Shown here: positions 10,919 to 20,817 of the stretch, piece by piece | How positions within the stretch are numbered: position 1 is the first letter of the stretch | Layout: each line of letters begins with the position of its first letter | Assembly (NCBI GenBank): GCA_024195265.1 | Contig: JAJLRJ010000008.1 | Span: 21,434,958 to 21,498,957, forward strand | DNA: 64,000 nucleotides | Source of the DNA: Dendrophyllia cribrosa | Lineage: Eukaryota; Cnidaria; Anthozoa; Scleractinia; Dendrophylliidae | Reading direction: 5' to 3' | The notes under the pieces: model-generated | What the model saw: only the letters and a program-made list of their open reading frames with translations | Databases searched by the model: none | What the model was told of the DNA's origin: nothing | Position numbers and translations under genes: made by a program

Positions 10919-11517
10919 CAAGAATTTAGTTTTATCGACTGATTCGATAAGGTAAATTGACCACCGTAAAAAGATTCAAATAGCTGACGTTTCGAGCACT
11001 GGCCCTTTGTCAGAGCGAATCAAGGAATTGTGGGTTGTGTGTGGTTTTATATAGTAAATGGTGGAGCAATGCTATTGGTGGAAGTTTGGTGACGCAAAAA
11101 AAAAATGTAAATTAGTTGAATGAAAAGCGTTCGTTGATTCCGTGTGGATTGAGAGTGCCGATTTAAAAGATGAATTTTTGTTCTAAGTTTTTACGGCTTT
11201 CCGTGTTGCCCTGGTGTAAGGAAAGGCCACAGATCATCATGTGTTTGGAATGGTTGGATAGATTGAAATGTCGCGCGACTGGTCTGGATGCCTCTTTGTC
11301 ATTTTTTTTTTCAACGTTTCAAAAATGTTCACGAAAACGGTCGCCTAGTCTCCTCCTTGCTTCGCCAATGTATATCTTTTTGCATAAAATACATGTTATG
11401 CAGTAGATAACATTTACGAAAGTGCATGTGAAATGATCAGTGATTTTAATAGATCGTTTGGGTCCTGTTATTGCTGTCCTCCAGCATTGGAGATTTGAGT
11501 GGGTTTTGGAGCATTTC
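10919..11517 (-). mobile_element. Penelope-like element, 3' fragment
   Basis: The sequence is homologous to 42,697-43,490 and includes the same terminal TATCGACT block, hammerhead-like segment and GIY-YIG coding region. The minus-strand frame 11,319-11,519 contains the CxxCKKIYIGE core of a GIY-YIG endonuclease (catalytic GIY-like KIYIGE followed by DRFREH). The frame then breaks near a T-run at about 11,305, so this copy is dead. The reverse transcriptase part is absent. Confidence 0.8.
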
Positions 11518-11806
11518 ATAATATTTACAAAATTCGTTAATGCTTTTTAACAGTTCGCACGATTTGCAATCGGCTTAGAATTCAGATTTAGCAAGCATTG
11601 GGAAGGCCTCTCCCAGAAATTTGGATTTGTGGATTGTTTTGTCAAAGATCCTCAAGTATTTAAAATTTTAAGAGAATTTTAGGACTAAATTTTTATGGCC
11701 TTAATACTTCTGCACTTCTGCTCCAACGATTTTGCTGAAACTTGGTAAGGATATGTATTAAGTTAATGTAAGCCAATTCCAGAAATTTAACACAAATATA
11801 ACAGCA

Positions 11807-12117
11807 ATTAATGTCACGCGCAATTGAAAGACACTGTTTATGTGGGAGAAAGGCCCGGGGGGTAAGTGTTGTCCAGGACCCGAATGCTGCCTGCCACATG
11901 CGAGGCCAGTCACTGGGGCTAGTGTCAGCGAGTGGCATAGAAACCATGGATTGGCCGTCATGGAGTACAGCTGAGTGGCGTGTACCTATGCCAAGCTCCT
12001 AGAGGGGTGACTAGCGAGGGGTAGTGGGCGTGGCCACCTTGCTCGACCCAAGCTAAGGCAACCCAGGCATCGCTTCAGTGTGGGACTGAAGGGTTGTCGC
12101 CAGCAACACTTATCCCC
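11807..12117 (-). repeat. Ngaro split repeat B2 (terminal)
   Basis: A 311-bp direct copy of 12,537-12,847, beginning ATTAATGTCACGCGC on the plus strand. It forms the outer, 3' end of the element. Confidence 0.92.
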
Positions 12118-12240
12118 CAAACCGTTTATTGAAAATAAGCAAAACAAAGAACTTTATTACATTTTACGCAATAAACACGGGCCAGAGTGGTAACCTCGGT
12201 TGGGTGAAAAAAAAAAGGGGAATGCGGTGGGTGGGAGGGA
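12118..12240. other. Segment between Ngaro A2 and B2
   Basis: About 120 bp with A-rich and GGGTGGGAGGG stretches and no repeat partner elsewhere in the element. It may be part of the downstream leader or an insertion. Confidence 0.5.
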
Positions 12241-12537
12241 AATAAACAGTTGCCTTGTACAGTGAAATTGAACTGAATGCGAAATAGACCACGAGCGATG
12301 TACATTACCAAAAGTGACCGCAGTGAGGGGGCCCAAATCTGATTGGATAACAGACTGAGGCACGTGCATGCTAATAGTGTAATTGGCTGCTAAAAATATG
12401 TGGCAGTTCGGACACGCGTGTAAGTAAGCAAAGTACAATAATTCAATTAGCCGGAAAAATACATAATATGACGGCAAGGCACAAGGTTCAAATGAGCTAA
12501 ACATTAACTCTAGTTTATGCTGTGGCAAAAACATTCA
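12241..12537 (-). repeat. Ngaro split repeat A2 (internal)
   Basis: A direct copy of 16,990-17,286 running from AATAAACAGTTGCC to CAAAAACATTCA. It abuts B1, forming the internal junction thought to recreate the joined ends during replication. Confidence 0.92.
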
Positions 12538-12847
12538 TTAATGTCACGCGCAATTGAAAGACACTGTTTATGTGGGAGAAAGGCCCGGGGGGTAAGTGTT
12601 GTCCAGGACCCGAATGCTGCCTGCCACATGCGAGGCCAGTCACTGGGGCTAGTGTCAGCGAGTGGCATAGAAACCATGGATTGGCCGTCATGGAGTACAG
12701 CTGAGTGGCGTGTACCTATGCCAAGCTCCTAGAGGGGTGACTAGCGAGGGGTAGTGGGCGTGGCCACCTTGCTCGACCCAAGCTAAGGCAACCCAGGCAT
12801 CGCTTCAGTGTGGGACTGAAGGGTTGTCGCCAGCAACACTTATCCCC
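12537..12847 (-). repeat. Ngaro split repeat B1 (internal)
   Basis: Identical by eye to the terminal B2 copy. It lies downstream of the recombinase gene on the minus strand. Confidence 0.92.
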
Positions 12848-13151
12848 ACTAATTCTGGAACAGAATTCTCCCACACTGAGGCTGCTAAAAGAGCTGTTCG
12901 AGCAAGCGGGAAGAAAGGCTAACCCCACCCAGGATGGTGCAAAGCAGCAGTCTGTTAGTAGCCTCAGACAGAATTCTTTTTAATAGTTAAGTAGTTACCA
13001 CCCTTCTATCTTCTGTATTTCTAAACCAAGCAGTGTCTGATGTAGTTAAGTTTAAGATAATTAGGCATAGAGTCTAGGGCCCGTGGGCCTTTGTGTAAGT
13101 CACACAAGTTCTGACCAATCCAGGTCTTGTCACAAAGTTTGATTGTTCCAT

Positions 13152-14167
13152 TCAATTCCAGGAGTCAAACGTGGTGGGGTTCTGCGAAGTAGTGTGTTCT
13201 TGATGGTGGGAGGTCATAGTGGATGGTACTTGGAGTATAGTAGCTTGAGGAAGGTGGATGTACCTTTCGTATGAATCCGAGCGCCAGCGACCAAGTATTT
13301 TTATGAGCCAGGAGGGCAGGCCAGCTGCTGCTGCAGTTGTTGCTGCCCCAATTCTGAAACTGTGAGTGTTGTATGAATGGGCTTTAAGACCGCATAATGT
13401 CAGAAGCGTGTGTAGATTAAGGGCCAGAGTGCGCCGTGAGAGGAGGGTACCATCCTTAAACTGAAACATTGGGCTTTGTGGGGTGGAATCTGGAGTCTGA
13501 AGGAAGAATTCTCTTGTGGCTGACACTGCACAGACGGTGGAGTTTGATTTGGCGATGGTGATGACGGCTGTTTGCCGGAAGGGATCTGTCTTAGATTTCT
13601 TGATGCGGACGCCCATGTGTTTAGGTGCGCAAATGTTGGGGACAAATGTGATGTCCCCCCGAGTGAGATGTACGTTGTGGTCGAAAGGACCATTACATGT
13701 GAGTTCACTGCACCTCATAAAGCCAAAAAATGCTAGGGTAAACGCAGCCCAAAGCATAACAGTGTCAATGTCTGTTGAATGGTAGGGGTGAAGCAAGTGA
13801 AAAATAGATTCGAGAATATACAGCGTAATTGGCTGACGGTCACGTCGAGATAAGCCGAGGGAGCGTTTGATGCCCCGCAGACTGTTTTGTAAGCGAGGCA
13901 TGGTGGCAAAGTTGAGGGTGCAGTTGAACTCAGCATGTAGATTTTGTATCGCTGCTAGGTACACTTTAATAGTGCCAAATTTGACACATTCAGCTAAATC
14001 AGAAACAAAGTAGATCAGGGTAACTTCACTAGCGGGGAGTAGGGGGGTGGAGGGGGTGACTAGACCATGTTTGAGGCAGAATAGGATAAACTGTTTCTCC
14101 CCCGAAGCATACGTTCTTCTGGTGGAAGGTGCTAATGAATCCCAGAGGTAGCCAGAGACCTTTTTGC
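13152..14167 (-). CDS. Ngaro tyrosine recombinase
   Basis: The frame is open for 270 codons from an internal Met at 13,964 and continues open upstream without Met to about 14,167, where it meets the end of the RT frame. The upstream part encodes an Arg/Thr-rich N-terminal segment typical of phage-integrase-type DNA-binding domains. The catalytic half shows the first Arg in GFMRCSEL, HSFR (H-x-x-R), GRWRSDSY and a terminal Tyr in YERYI. This enzyme would insert the element by site-specific recombination in place of a DDE integrase. Expression may use overlap or reinitiation after the RT frame. No inactivating change is seen. Confidence 0.88.
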
Positions 14168-15946
14168 TTAAATAAGGGTCAAGTATTCCGGGATGGGGTA
14201 ACCAGTAGGCGAGGCTTCTGGTGCCAGCTCCCTGAAGCGTTCCATCTGGAAGCGAGAAAGGGAGTCAGCAATGCCATTTTGGAGGCCTTCTAAATGAACA
14301 GCTGTCAGGGTGAAATTGTGTTGAAGGGTAAAAAGGGTTATGGGCCGAAGGAGATCCATGATCCGAGGGATTTTAGAGGTCTTGGTGTTGATGATGGCTA
14401 CAACCGCTTGGTTGTCACAAGAGAAGCGGACATGTTGATTTGACCAAAAGGGTCCCCACAGGGCACATGCTAGGTAGATAGGGAACAGTTCCTGCCACGC
14501 GATACTAATGTCAGGGGAGTATCCAAGTTGGTGTTGAGGGGGCCATTTGCCGTTAAACCAGTGGGGGTGAAGGTAAGCCCCATACCCGATGGACCCGGAG
14601 GCATCTGTGAAAAGGGGGATGAAATCTTGAGAAAGGGAAAACGGGGGTAGGAAAAGGTTCACCCCATTCCAAGAGGACAGGAAGTGCGCCCACATGTCTA
14701 GATCTTTGTGGAATTCCTTGCTCAGGCGGATAAGGGAGCCGGGGTTGGATAGGCCGCGGGTTAAAGTGATCATGCGGCGGAGGAAGGGGCGACCCGGGGC
14801 AATGACTTTGCAGGCGAAATGTAGGGAGCCAATGAGTGACTGTAGGTCCCGAAGACGACAGCAGGTTTTTGTCTGCCAGGCTGAGACAAGTGAGCATAGC
14901 CTTCTCAACTTGTCTTCAGGGAGTCTGGCTTCCATGGTAGAGGAGTCCAGAAGTATACCCATGAACTCTAATTGTGTAGAGGGTCGAAAGGTTTTTCCCG
15001 GGGCCAGAGGTATGTTCAGATCGGTGAAAAGGGTAAGGAGTTTGCACAGAGCCGTAGTGCAATGGGAGCGGGGTGGGGCAAGGGCAATGAAAAAGTCATC
15101 TAAAATGTGTAGGGTACCCCTAATGTTGAGTTTATAGCGAATTATCCACTCAAGAGCATCTGACAGCATGTTAAACAGGAATGGGGCGCTACGGAGACCA
15201 AAGGGGAGAACGGTGTCAAAAAAATAGAGCCCTTTCCAGTGCATACCTAGGAGTTCCCAGTCATGGGGATGGATAGGGACAATCCGGAAGGCAGACTGGA
15301 TGTCTGTCTTGGACATAAATGCACCCTTCCCAAGGGAGAGGAGGAGGTGGATGGCATTGTCTATAGTTACGTACTGGAGGGTATAGTCTTCAATGGGGAT
15401 GTTGGCATTGACGCTGGTGCAGGAGGTTTTAGGGTATGACAGGTGAAAGATGGTACGCCATTTCTCAGAGTGTTTTTTGGGGACAAGGCCCAGTGGGGAG
15501 ATGCGGAAATTCTTGAACGGGGGGGAGGGGAAAGGCCCTGCAGTGTGTCCATTTAGGACCTCGGTAAGGAGGTTCTTTTCCAAGATGTCTGGGTGAAGTT
15601 TAGCCGAGCGGAGATTGGGGTAAGATGTGGGGGTACGAGGACCTGAGTAGCCTATGCGAAAACCCTCTCTTAAACCTAGGCAAAGGGAAGAAACAAAGTT
15701 GGGATCAGGGTGGCCCTCAAGGTAGGTTTCAAGCAAATCAATATTCACAGGTGTACGTGGCTTAAGATGTGATACAAAATCAGCGGCGTTTGTGATCGTC
15801 AGCCCTTGTAGACTTTCCAGGGCGGTGAGTGGGGTGGGCGGTTGCTGGGTGGGACTCCTGGCAGTCGTTGACTGAACAGCGGTGGGGATAGGGGCATGGT
15901 GACCTGATGCAGGGAACTCCCCGGTTGAAATTTCTGCAGGGGTCAC
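14168..15946 (-). CDS. Ngaro reverse transcriptase-RNase H
   Basis: A 592-codon frame. The RT fingers/palm include LVPKKHSEKWRTIFHL and KTDIQSAFR (motif A), the LPFGLRSAPFLF motif B and the catalytic box HILDDFF. RNase H follows with LFTDASGSIGYGAYL, an ELFPIYLA segment and CDNQAVV. The first 130 residues are a Pro/Thr-rich linker, and the start overlaps the gag zinc-finger frame (15,780-15,998). Frame and catalytic residues are intact. Confidence 0.92.
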   Translation of the reverse strand: MTPAEISTGEFPASGHHAPIPTAVQSTTARSPTQQPPTPLTALESLQGLTITNAADFVSHLKPRTPVNIDLLETYLEGHPDPNFVSSLCLGLREGFRIGYSGPRTPTSYPNLRSAKLHPDILEKNLLTEVLNGHTAGPFPSPPFKNFRISPLGLVPKKHSEKWRTIFHLSYPKTSCTSVNANIPIEDYTLQYVTIDNAIHLLLSLGKGAFMSKTDIQSAFRIVPIHPHDWELLGMHWKGLYFFDTVLPFGLRSAPFLFNMLSDALEWIIRYKLNIRGTLHILDDFFIALAPPRSHCTTALCKLLTLFTDLNIPLAPGKTFRPSTQLEFMGILLDSSTMEARLPEDKLRRLCSLVSAWQTKTCCRLRDLQSLIGSLHFACKVIAPGRPFLRRMITLTRGLSNPGSLIRLSKEFHKDLDMWAHFLSSWNGVNLFLPPFSLSQDFIPLFTDASGSIGYGAYLHPHWFNGKWPPQHQLGYSPDISIAWQELFPIYLACALWGPFWSNQHVRFSCDNQAVVAIINTKTSKIPRIMDLLRPITLFTLQHNFTLTAVHLEGLQNGIADSLSRFQMERFRELAPEASPTGYPIPEYLTLI

Positions 15947-16077
15947 TGCTTTGGCTTGGCCTATCCCTATGGGAAGACAGAGGGCAGGAATGAGACATGT
16001 GATCTACCCCCCCACAGGTGAAGCATGCAGTGCGGGAGAGACCGGTGAATTTCTCTAAATAGAGTTGGGGATGAATT
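15780..16077 (-). pseudogene. Ngaro gag C-terminal zinc-finger region, out of frame with gag
   Basis: Downstream of the gag stop, a second frame encodes a CCHC knuckle (CFTC, then H and C with X4 spacing, near 16,003-16,044) and a Cys/His-rich segment (CRNFNRGVPC ... HRCSV) like the gag C-terminus of DIRS/Ngaro elements. It lies in a different frame from the main gag ORF. Either a single-base indel near 16,080-16,100 disrupts gag or a recoding event joins the two. Confidence 0.6.
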
Positions 16078-16953
16078 TTACTCCAGGGAAGGGTGGGGGT
16101 CCCGGGCAGCCCTTCGACGAAAATCTAGATCGTAGGCAAGCCAGGAGAGGCCTAAGAATTTTTTGCTCGCAGACTGAATAATATTGATGTAGGCGAACAT
16201 TTCCACCGCCCTGTGTGGGAATGCGGACAAGAGAATAGTCGCGAACACGGCAAAGGCCGACAACCATCGATCGAACGAATCGATGGGCACCTTTTTGGAC
16301 CTCCTCTGACCCGGGACGTGTATAGGAACGGACTCGCCGTTAACAGTAAGGGTAAGCAAGTCGACTACATTGGGAGATCCGGTCGAATTTTCGGGGAGCA
16401 GCGACACAAAATCAACGTACTCACCCTGTTTGATCGCTTTGCGTGTCTTCTCATCCACGTGTGCGGCAAGGTCACCATTTGAAGGAGAGATTAGTTGTTG
16501 CACTGCGTTTGGGTCGCCGAGATTCAATGCAGGTGTGTTGGTTGCTTGAGTTGGTGAAGCAGGAGAAAGAGCGGCCATCTTGCTATCGACGATTGCGGAG
16601 ACGATAGAGGTGATTTGCTCCACGGAGATCCCCGGCGGCGTGTTGTCAGCTGTGACTTCGTACTCGAGCGCAGTGTTTTCGGTTGCGCTTTCCTCGTCGG
16701 AAACATTTACAGACGGTGGTGTTGCCGTGTTCTTGGCCTGAGAGGTGGATGAGCGGCCTCTAGCAGATCCTTTCTGGCGTTTGGATCGCTTAGCTGGGGC
16801 GCGTGGAGCTGGCCTTTTCCCGCGTGTGGATTTGCTTGGTTCGGTACCTCGAAGACGGTTTATCAGGGTTTGCCGTTCGCCCGCGACGGGAAGGTGCTTT
16901 TGTTGGCAAAGAAGACGTGGAACTTCTGCTGTGAGATTCTCGTACTCGCTCAT
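16078..16953 (-). CDS. Ngaro gag-like protein, N-terminal part
   Basis: The likely start is the Met at 16,953 (MSEYENLTAE), just inside the element after repeat A1; the frame is open further upstream through A1 but that part is leader. Residues 1-35 resemble a SAP-type DNA-binding motif. A basic low-complexity stretch (KRPAPRAPAKRSKRQK) and an acidic linker follow, then a Trp-rich region (RWLSAFAVFA). The frame stops at 16,078, before the zinc-knuckle region that appears in another frame. About 291 aa. Confidence 0.7.
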   Translation of the reverse strand: MSEYENLTAEVPRLLCQQKHLPVAGERQTLINRLRGTEPSKSTRGKRPAPRAPAKRSKRQKGSARGRSSTSQAKNTATPPSVNVSDEESATENTALEYEVTADNTPPGISVEQITSIVSAIVDSKMAALSPASPTQATNTPALNLGDPNAVQQLISPSNGDLAAHVDEKTRKAIKQGEYVDFVSLLPENSTGSPNVVDLLTLTVNGESVPIHVPGQRRSKKVPIDSFDRWLSAFAVFATILLSAFPHRAVEMFAYINIIQSASKKFLGLSWLAYDLDFRRRAARDPHPSLE

Positions 16954-16989
16954 GGTGGAAAAAAGGCGAGAAAAACGCAGGAAAAACAA

Positions 16990-17286
16990 AATAAACAGTT
17001 GCCTTGTACAGTGAAATTGAACTGAATGCGAAATAGACCACGAGCGATGTACATTACCAAAAGTGACCGCAGTGAGGGGGCCCAAATCTGATTGGATAAC
17101 AGACTGAGGCACGTGCATGCTAATAGTGTAATTGGCTGCTAAAAATATGTGGCAGTTCGGACACGCGTGTAAGTAAGCAAAGTACAATAATTCAATTAGC
17201 CGGAAAAATACATAATATGACGGCAAGGCACAAGGTTCAAATGAGCTAAACATTAACTCTAGTTTATGCTGTGGCAAAAACATTCA
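16990..17286 (-). repeat. Ngaro split repeat A1 (terminal)
   Basis: The 297-bp outer 5' repeat of the element on the minus strand, identical by eye to 12,241-12,537. Confidence 0.92.
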
Positions 17287-17902
17287 AATGTTTCACAGGG
17301 TGCGATTTTGTTCAAAACGTGGGGTTCATTTAAGCCCGATTATCACTTAAAATATTTTTTCCCAGTAAAATTGAATTTTATCATATTATTGCTAAATAAT
17401 AGCTGTAAGTATTCACAAAGTTTTAGAAGCATCGCTTCAGAGCTGGAAAAGTTATGTATGACCCAACGTTTGTCATAGACGAGTGCGCCCGAAATAACAA
17501 CGGATCCACCTTAAGCGAATCTGCTGACGACTCTGCAATGAAACATAGAAATGTAGTATCTTTCCTTGGATTCTGTCCAGCAGCGTGTGCTATTTTACTA
17601 GACTACAAATATTTTGACTTCAGCTGTTTTGGGATTGACAAGAAAGTGAGCAGCCTGGTAGATTTCCTGAATTACCTCGACACTATCGATGGGCTCGATA
17701 TTCTGGGCAAACACATTCAAGTAATTAGCTCCTACAGCATTTTTGGAAGCTAGTTTCACGTCATCATTTTTATTAAATAAAGCCACTGTTGTTGTTGTTG
17801 GAAATTTGGTTCTCTTCAAAGCGTGACAGGATAGTGATAATGAAATGGGCTCGTAGTTTGAGTAAGTTATTCCTTTACTAGTCAATAGGCTCTTTTTGAT
17901 AT
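17287..17902. other. Right interior of the large transposon
   Basis: A 99-codon plus-strand frame (17,454-17,753) of average composition is not recognisable. It could be a remnant exon of a transposon protein, but no motif supports this. Opposite-strand frames are no better. Confidence 0.35.
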
Positions 17903-19430
17903 AGGGGGTCTTAGTTTTTGAGATTTGGAGGGGGTCTTAGGTCTTAGTTTTTGAGATTTGGTGAGGGTCTTAGGTCTTAGTTTTTAAGATTTGGTGGGGG
18001 TCTTAGTTTTTGAGATTTGGTGGGGGTCTGAGGTCTTAGTTTTTGAGATTTGGAGGCAGTCTTAGGTCTTAGTTTTTAAGATTTGGTGGGGGTCTTAGGT
18101 CTTAGTTTTTGAGATTTGGTGGGGGTCTTAGGTCTTAGTGTTTGAGATTTGGAGGGGGTCTTAGGTCTTAGTTTTTGAGATTTTGTGGGGGTCTTAGGTC
18201 TTAGTTTTTGAGATTTGGAGGCAGTCTTAGGTCTTAGTTTTTAAGATTTGGTGGGGGTCTTAGGTCTTAGTTTTTGAGATTTGGTGGGGGTCTTAGGTCT
18301 TAGTTTTTGAGATTTGGTGGGGGTCTTAGGTCTTAGTGTTTGAGATTTGGAGGGGGTCTTAGGTCTTAGTTTTTGAGATTTTGTGGGGGTCTTAGGTCTT
18401 AGTTTTTAAGATTTGGTGGGGGTCTTAGGTCTTAGTTTTTGAGATTTGGTGGGGGTCTTAGGTCTTAGTGTTTGAGATTTGGAGGGGGTCTTAGGTCTTA
18501 GTTTTTGAGATTTTGTGGGGGTCTTAGGTCTTAGATCTTAGGTCTTAGTTTTTGAGATTTGGAGGCAGTCTTAGGTCTTAGTTTTTAAGATTTGGTGGGG
18601 GTCTTAGGTCTTAGTTTTTGAGATTTGGTGGGGGTCTTAGGTCTTAGTTTTTGAGATTTGGTGGGGGTCTTAGGTCTTAGTGTTTGAGATTTGGAGGGGG
18701 TCTTAGGTCTTAGTTTTTGAGATTTAGTGGGGGTCTTAGGTCTTAGTGTTTGAGATTTTGAGGGGTTCTTAGGTCTTAGTTTTTGAGATTTGGTGGGGGT
18801 CTTAGGTCTTAGTGTTTGAGATTTTGAGGGGTTCTTAGGTCTTAGTTTTTGAGATTTGGTGGGGGTCTTAGGTCTTAGTTTTTGAGATTTGGTGGGGGTC
18901 TTAGGTCTTAGTTTTTGAGATTTGGTGGGGGTCTTAGGTCTTAGTGTTTGAGATTTGGAGGGGGTCTTAGGTCTTAGTTTTTGAGATTTAGTGGGGGTCT
19001 TAGGTCTTAGTGTTTGAGATTTTGAGGGGTTCTTAGGTCTTAGTTTTTGAGATTTGGTGGGGGTCTTAGGTCTTAGTTTTTGAGATTTGGTGGGGGTCTT
19101 AGGTCTTAGTTTTTGAGATTTGGTGGGGGTCTTAGGTCTTAGTGTTTGAGATTTGGAGGGGGTCTTAGGTCTTAGTTTTTGAGATTTAGTGGGGGTCTTA
19201 GGTCTTAGTGTTTGAGATTTTGAGGGGTTCTTAGGTCTTAGTTTTTGAGATTTGGTGGGGGTCTTAGGTCTTAGATCTTAGGTCTTAGTTTTTAAGATTT
19301 GGAGGCAGTCTTAGGTCTTAGTTTTTGGGATTTGGTGGGGGTCTTAGGTCTTACTTTTTGAGATTTGGTGGGGGTCTGAGGTCTTAGTTTTTGAGATTTG
19401 GAGGCAGTCTTAGGTCTTAGTTTTTGAGAC
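17903..19430. repeat. 33-bp minisatellite, right array of about 46 units
   Basis: Tandem units of the form GGTCTTAGGTCTTAGTTTTTGAGATTTGGTGG with variants (GGAGGCAG, TTAGTGTTTGAG, TTTTGAGGGGTTC). Variants recur in blocks near 18,715, 18,980 and 19,180, giving a higher-order repeat. It forms most of the right inverted repeat of the transposon. Confidence 0.96.
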
Positions 19431-19434
19431 ACCC

Positions 19435-19444
19435 TGCTGATTCT
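19435..19444 (+). repeat. Target-site duplication, right copy
   Basis: TGCTGATTCT, identical to 9029-9038, directly outside the terminus GAGACACCC. Confidence 0.88.
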
Positions 19445-20817
19445 AACAAAATGAGAATGCACGGATAAAATGTGCACAGCTCCCATGTAAAGCTGCTGGC
19501 AAGTGGCTAACACAAAACACCACAACATTCTCAAAGAACATTTACTTCAAATTTTATTAGAGAAATACTTACTTGCAAATGTTTTCTAGAGGATATGTTT
19601 TTGACTCGCATCTTCCAAAAAACCACTTGCATTTTGCGATTTGCGAGTGTTAATTTCGAGCCCTGGTATTTAGACAAGGGAGAGTTAGTAGTCAGGAACT
19701 CCACATATAATTGAAAGAATTGATCAAACAAATGGTGTATGATATTTATATGATAGTTAGAGTGAGAGTTTTGTTCCCTTTATTAGTATCTACTGTCATT
19801 AACCCTTTTGCTCCCAGAGTCAATTATGATGACATGTAGTAACTTTTGAGTCTGTGTACGAAATCCTATGGTGTGACCATTCAAATGAAACCTCGTCGGC
19901 AGTACTTTTGCATGGTGCCATTTGTTGTCCAATATTTTGCAAAATGAAATTTGTGATTTTTCTTGACTTTTTTTATTTGTTACTCTTGGGAGTTAAAGGG
20001 TTAATCATGCATGATAGTTGGTTGAATGTTGCATGAGCATTCACGCACTATTGTACTTATGTAGGGGAATAAACAACTAATTGTCTGATATTTTCTTTCT
20101 TTTCGGGCCTCAACAGACTGTTGAGTTTTTTTTAAAGCTACAGCTGAGCCTGCTACTCTAGTCAACAATAGCTGACCAAAAACCTATCATCAACTGTCAT
20201 ATGCTCAGTCGAATGATCAACACTTTCATCGACTATCATGAAAATTTTTAACATTTCCAAAATAAGTAACACCGCATGATAGTGCATAATAGTTGGTTGT
20301 CAAACAAAAGTGCAAGTTTAAACTATCATCAACTGTCATTGACTTCCATGTGGCATTTGACCCTGATGGTGCTATAATTGGATTGGTGCAGCCAATTTAA
20401 GAACTTTGGCTGATATTTTATCAAGCCGAGGATGTCGCCCCCTTCCCCCCCCCCTTTTGACTCAGATTATGGCACATTTGCATTCATCAAACTAATGGAG
20501 ATGGGATGACTTTAGTTTAATTAGCTCCCATACAATTACTTGGATTTCATTTGTGAAAAAAGGTCCAGTTCTTTCAAGTCTTGTTTGACCACAACTGTAT
20601 TTTATTAAATATTTCAACATTTCTTGTTCAATATTTGATCCTGGCATTTGCCAAATTTGTGGGTCCAGAATGCACCAGACTCCATCTCATAGTAATTGAA
20701 TTATCAAAAATTTCCGGGGGGCATATACCGTACCCCTCTAGAAAGGCACCACAAGCACGCTAAATAGGTGCTATAGTACGCCCATTGTCTCTCATGCAAA
20801 TTTTTACGGTCCCCTCT
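19445..20817. other. AT-rich non-coding DNA with one MITE
   Basis: No gene is seen. Between 20,150 and 20,350 the words ATCAACTGTCAT and CGACTATCATG recur loosely. Short frames here have no recognisable features. Confidence 0.4.
19799..20004. mobile_element. MITE, TTAACCCTTT family (copy 1)
   Basis: TTAACCCTTTTGCTCCCAGA at the left mirrors TCTTGGGAGTTAAAGGGTTAA at the right. The interior contains GACGAAATCCTATGGTGTGA, shared with copies at 24,471, 52,522 and 57,462. The reading frames inside these copies are coincidental. Confidence 0.75.

Larger units (their letters stand above)
11807..17286 (-). mobile_element. Ngaro-type tyrosine-recombinase retrotransposon, complete structure
   Basis: Read on the minus strand the order is A1 (17,286-16,990), gag, RT-RNase H, tyrosine recombinase, B1 (12,847-12,537), A2 (12,537-12,241), then about 120 bp, then B2 (12,117-11,807). 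This is the split-direct-repeat layout of Ngaro elements. A copies (about 297 bp) and B copies (about 311 bp) are each identical by eye, so insertion was recent. There is no target duplication, as expected for recombinase-based insertion; the flanks GCAA and AATG share only AA. The 120 bp between A2 and B2 (12,118-12,240) is unusual. Confidence 0.9.
9039..19434. mobile_element. 10.4-kb Foldback/MULE-like transposon with minisatellite inverted repeats
   Basis: The left end reads GGGTGTCTCAAAAACTAAGA and the right end is its reverse complement. Inside each terminus the inverted repeat continues as tandem copies of a unit of about 33 bp: about five on the left and about 46 on the right. Exact 10-bp direct duplications flank the whole. 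Long inverted repeats made of tandem repeats recall Drosophila Foldback elements (9-bp duplications) and some Mutator-like elements (9-11 bp). No transposase was recognised in the roughly 3.2 kb of own interior, so this copy is probably non-autonomous. It has since received a Penelope fragment and a Ngaro element. Confidence 0.82.

Noticed and set aside
13400..15137. Plus-strand and alternate frames across the Ngaro RT and recombinase genes
   Set aside because: They are shadows of the minus-strand coding frames, which carry all catalytic motifs.
17903..19430. CRISPR array
   Set aside because: Units of 33 bp are contiguous with no unique spacers, and the setting is a eukaryotic transposon terminus.
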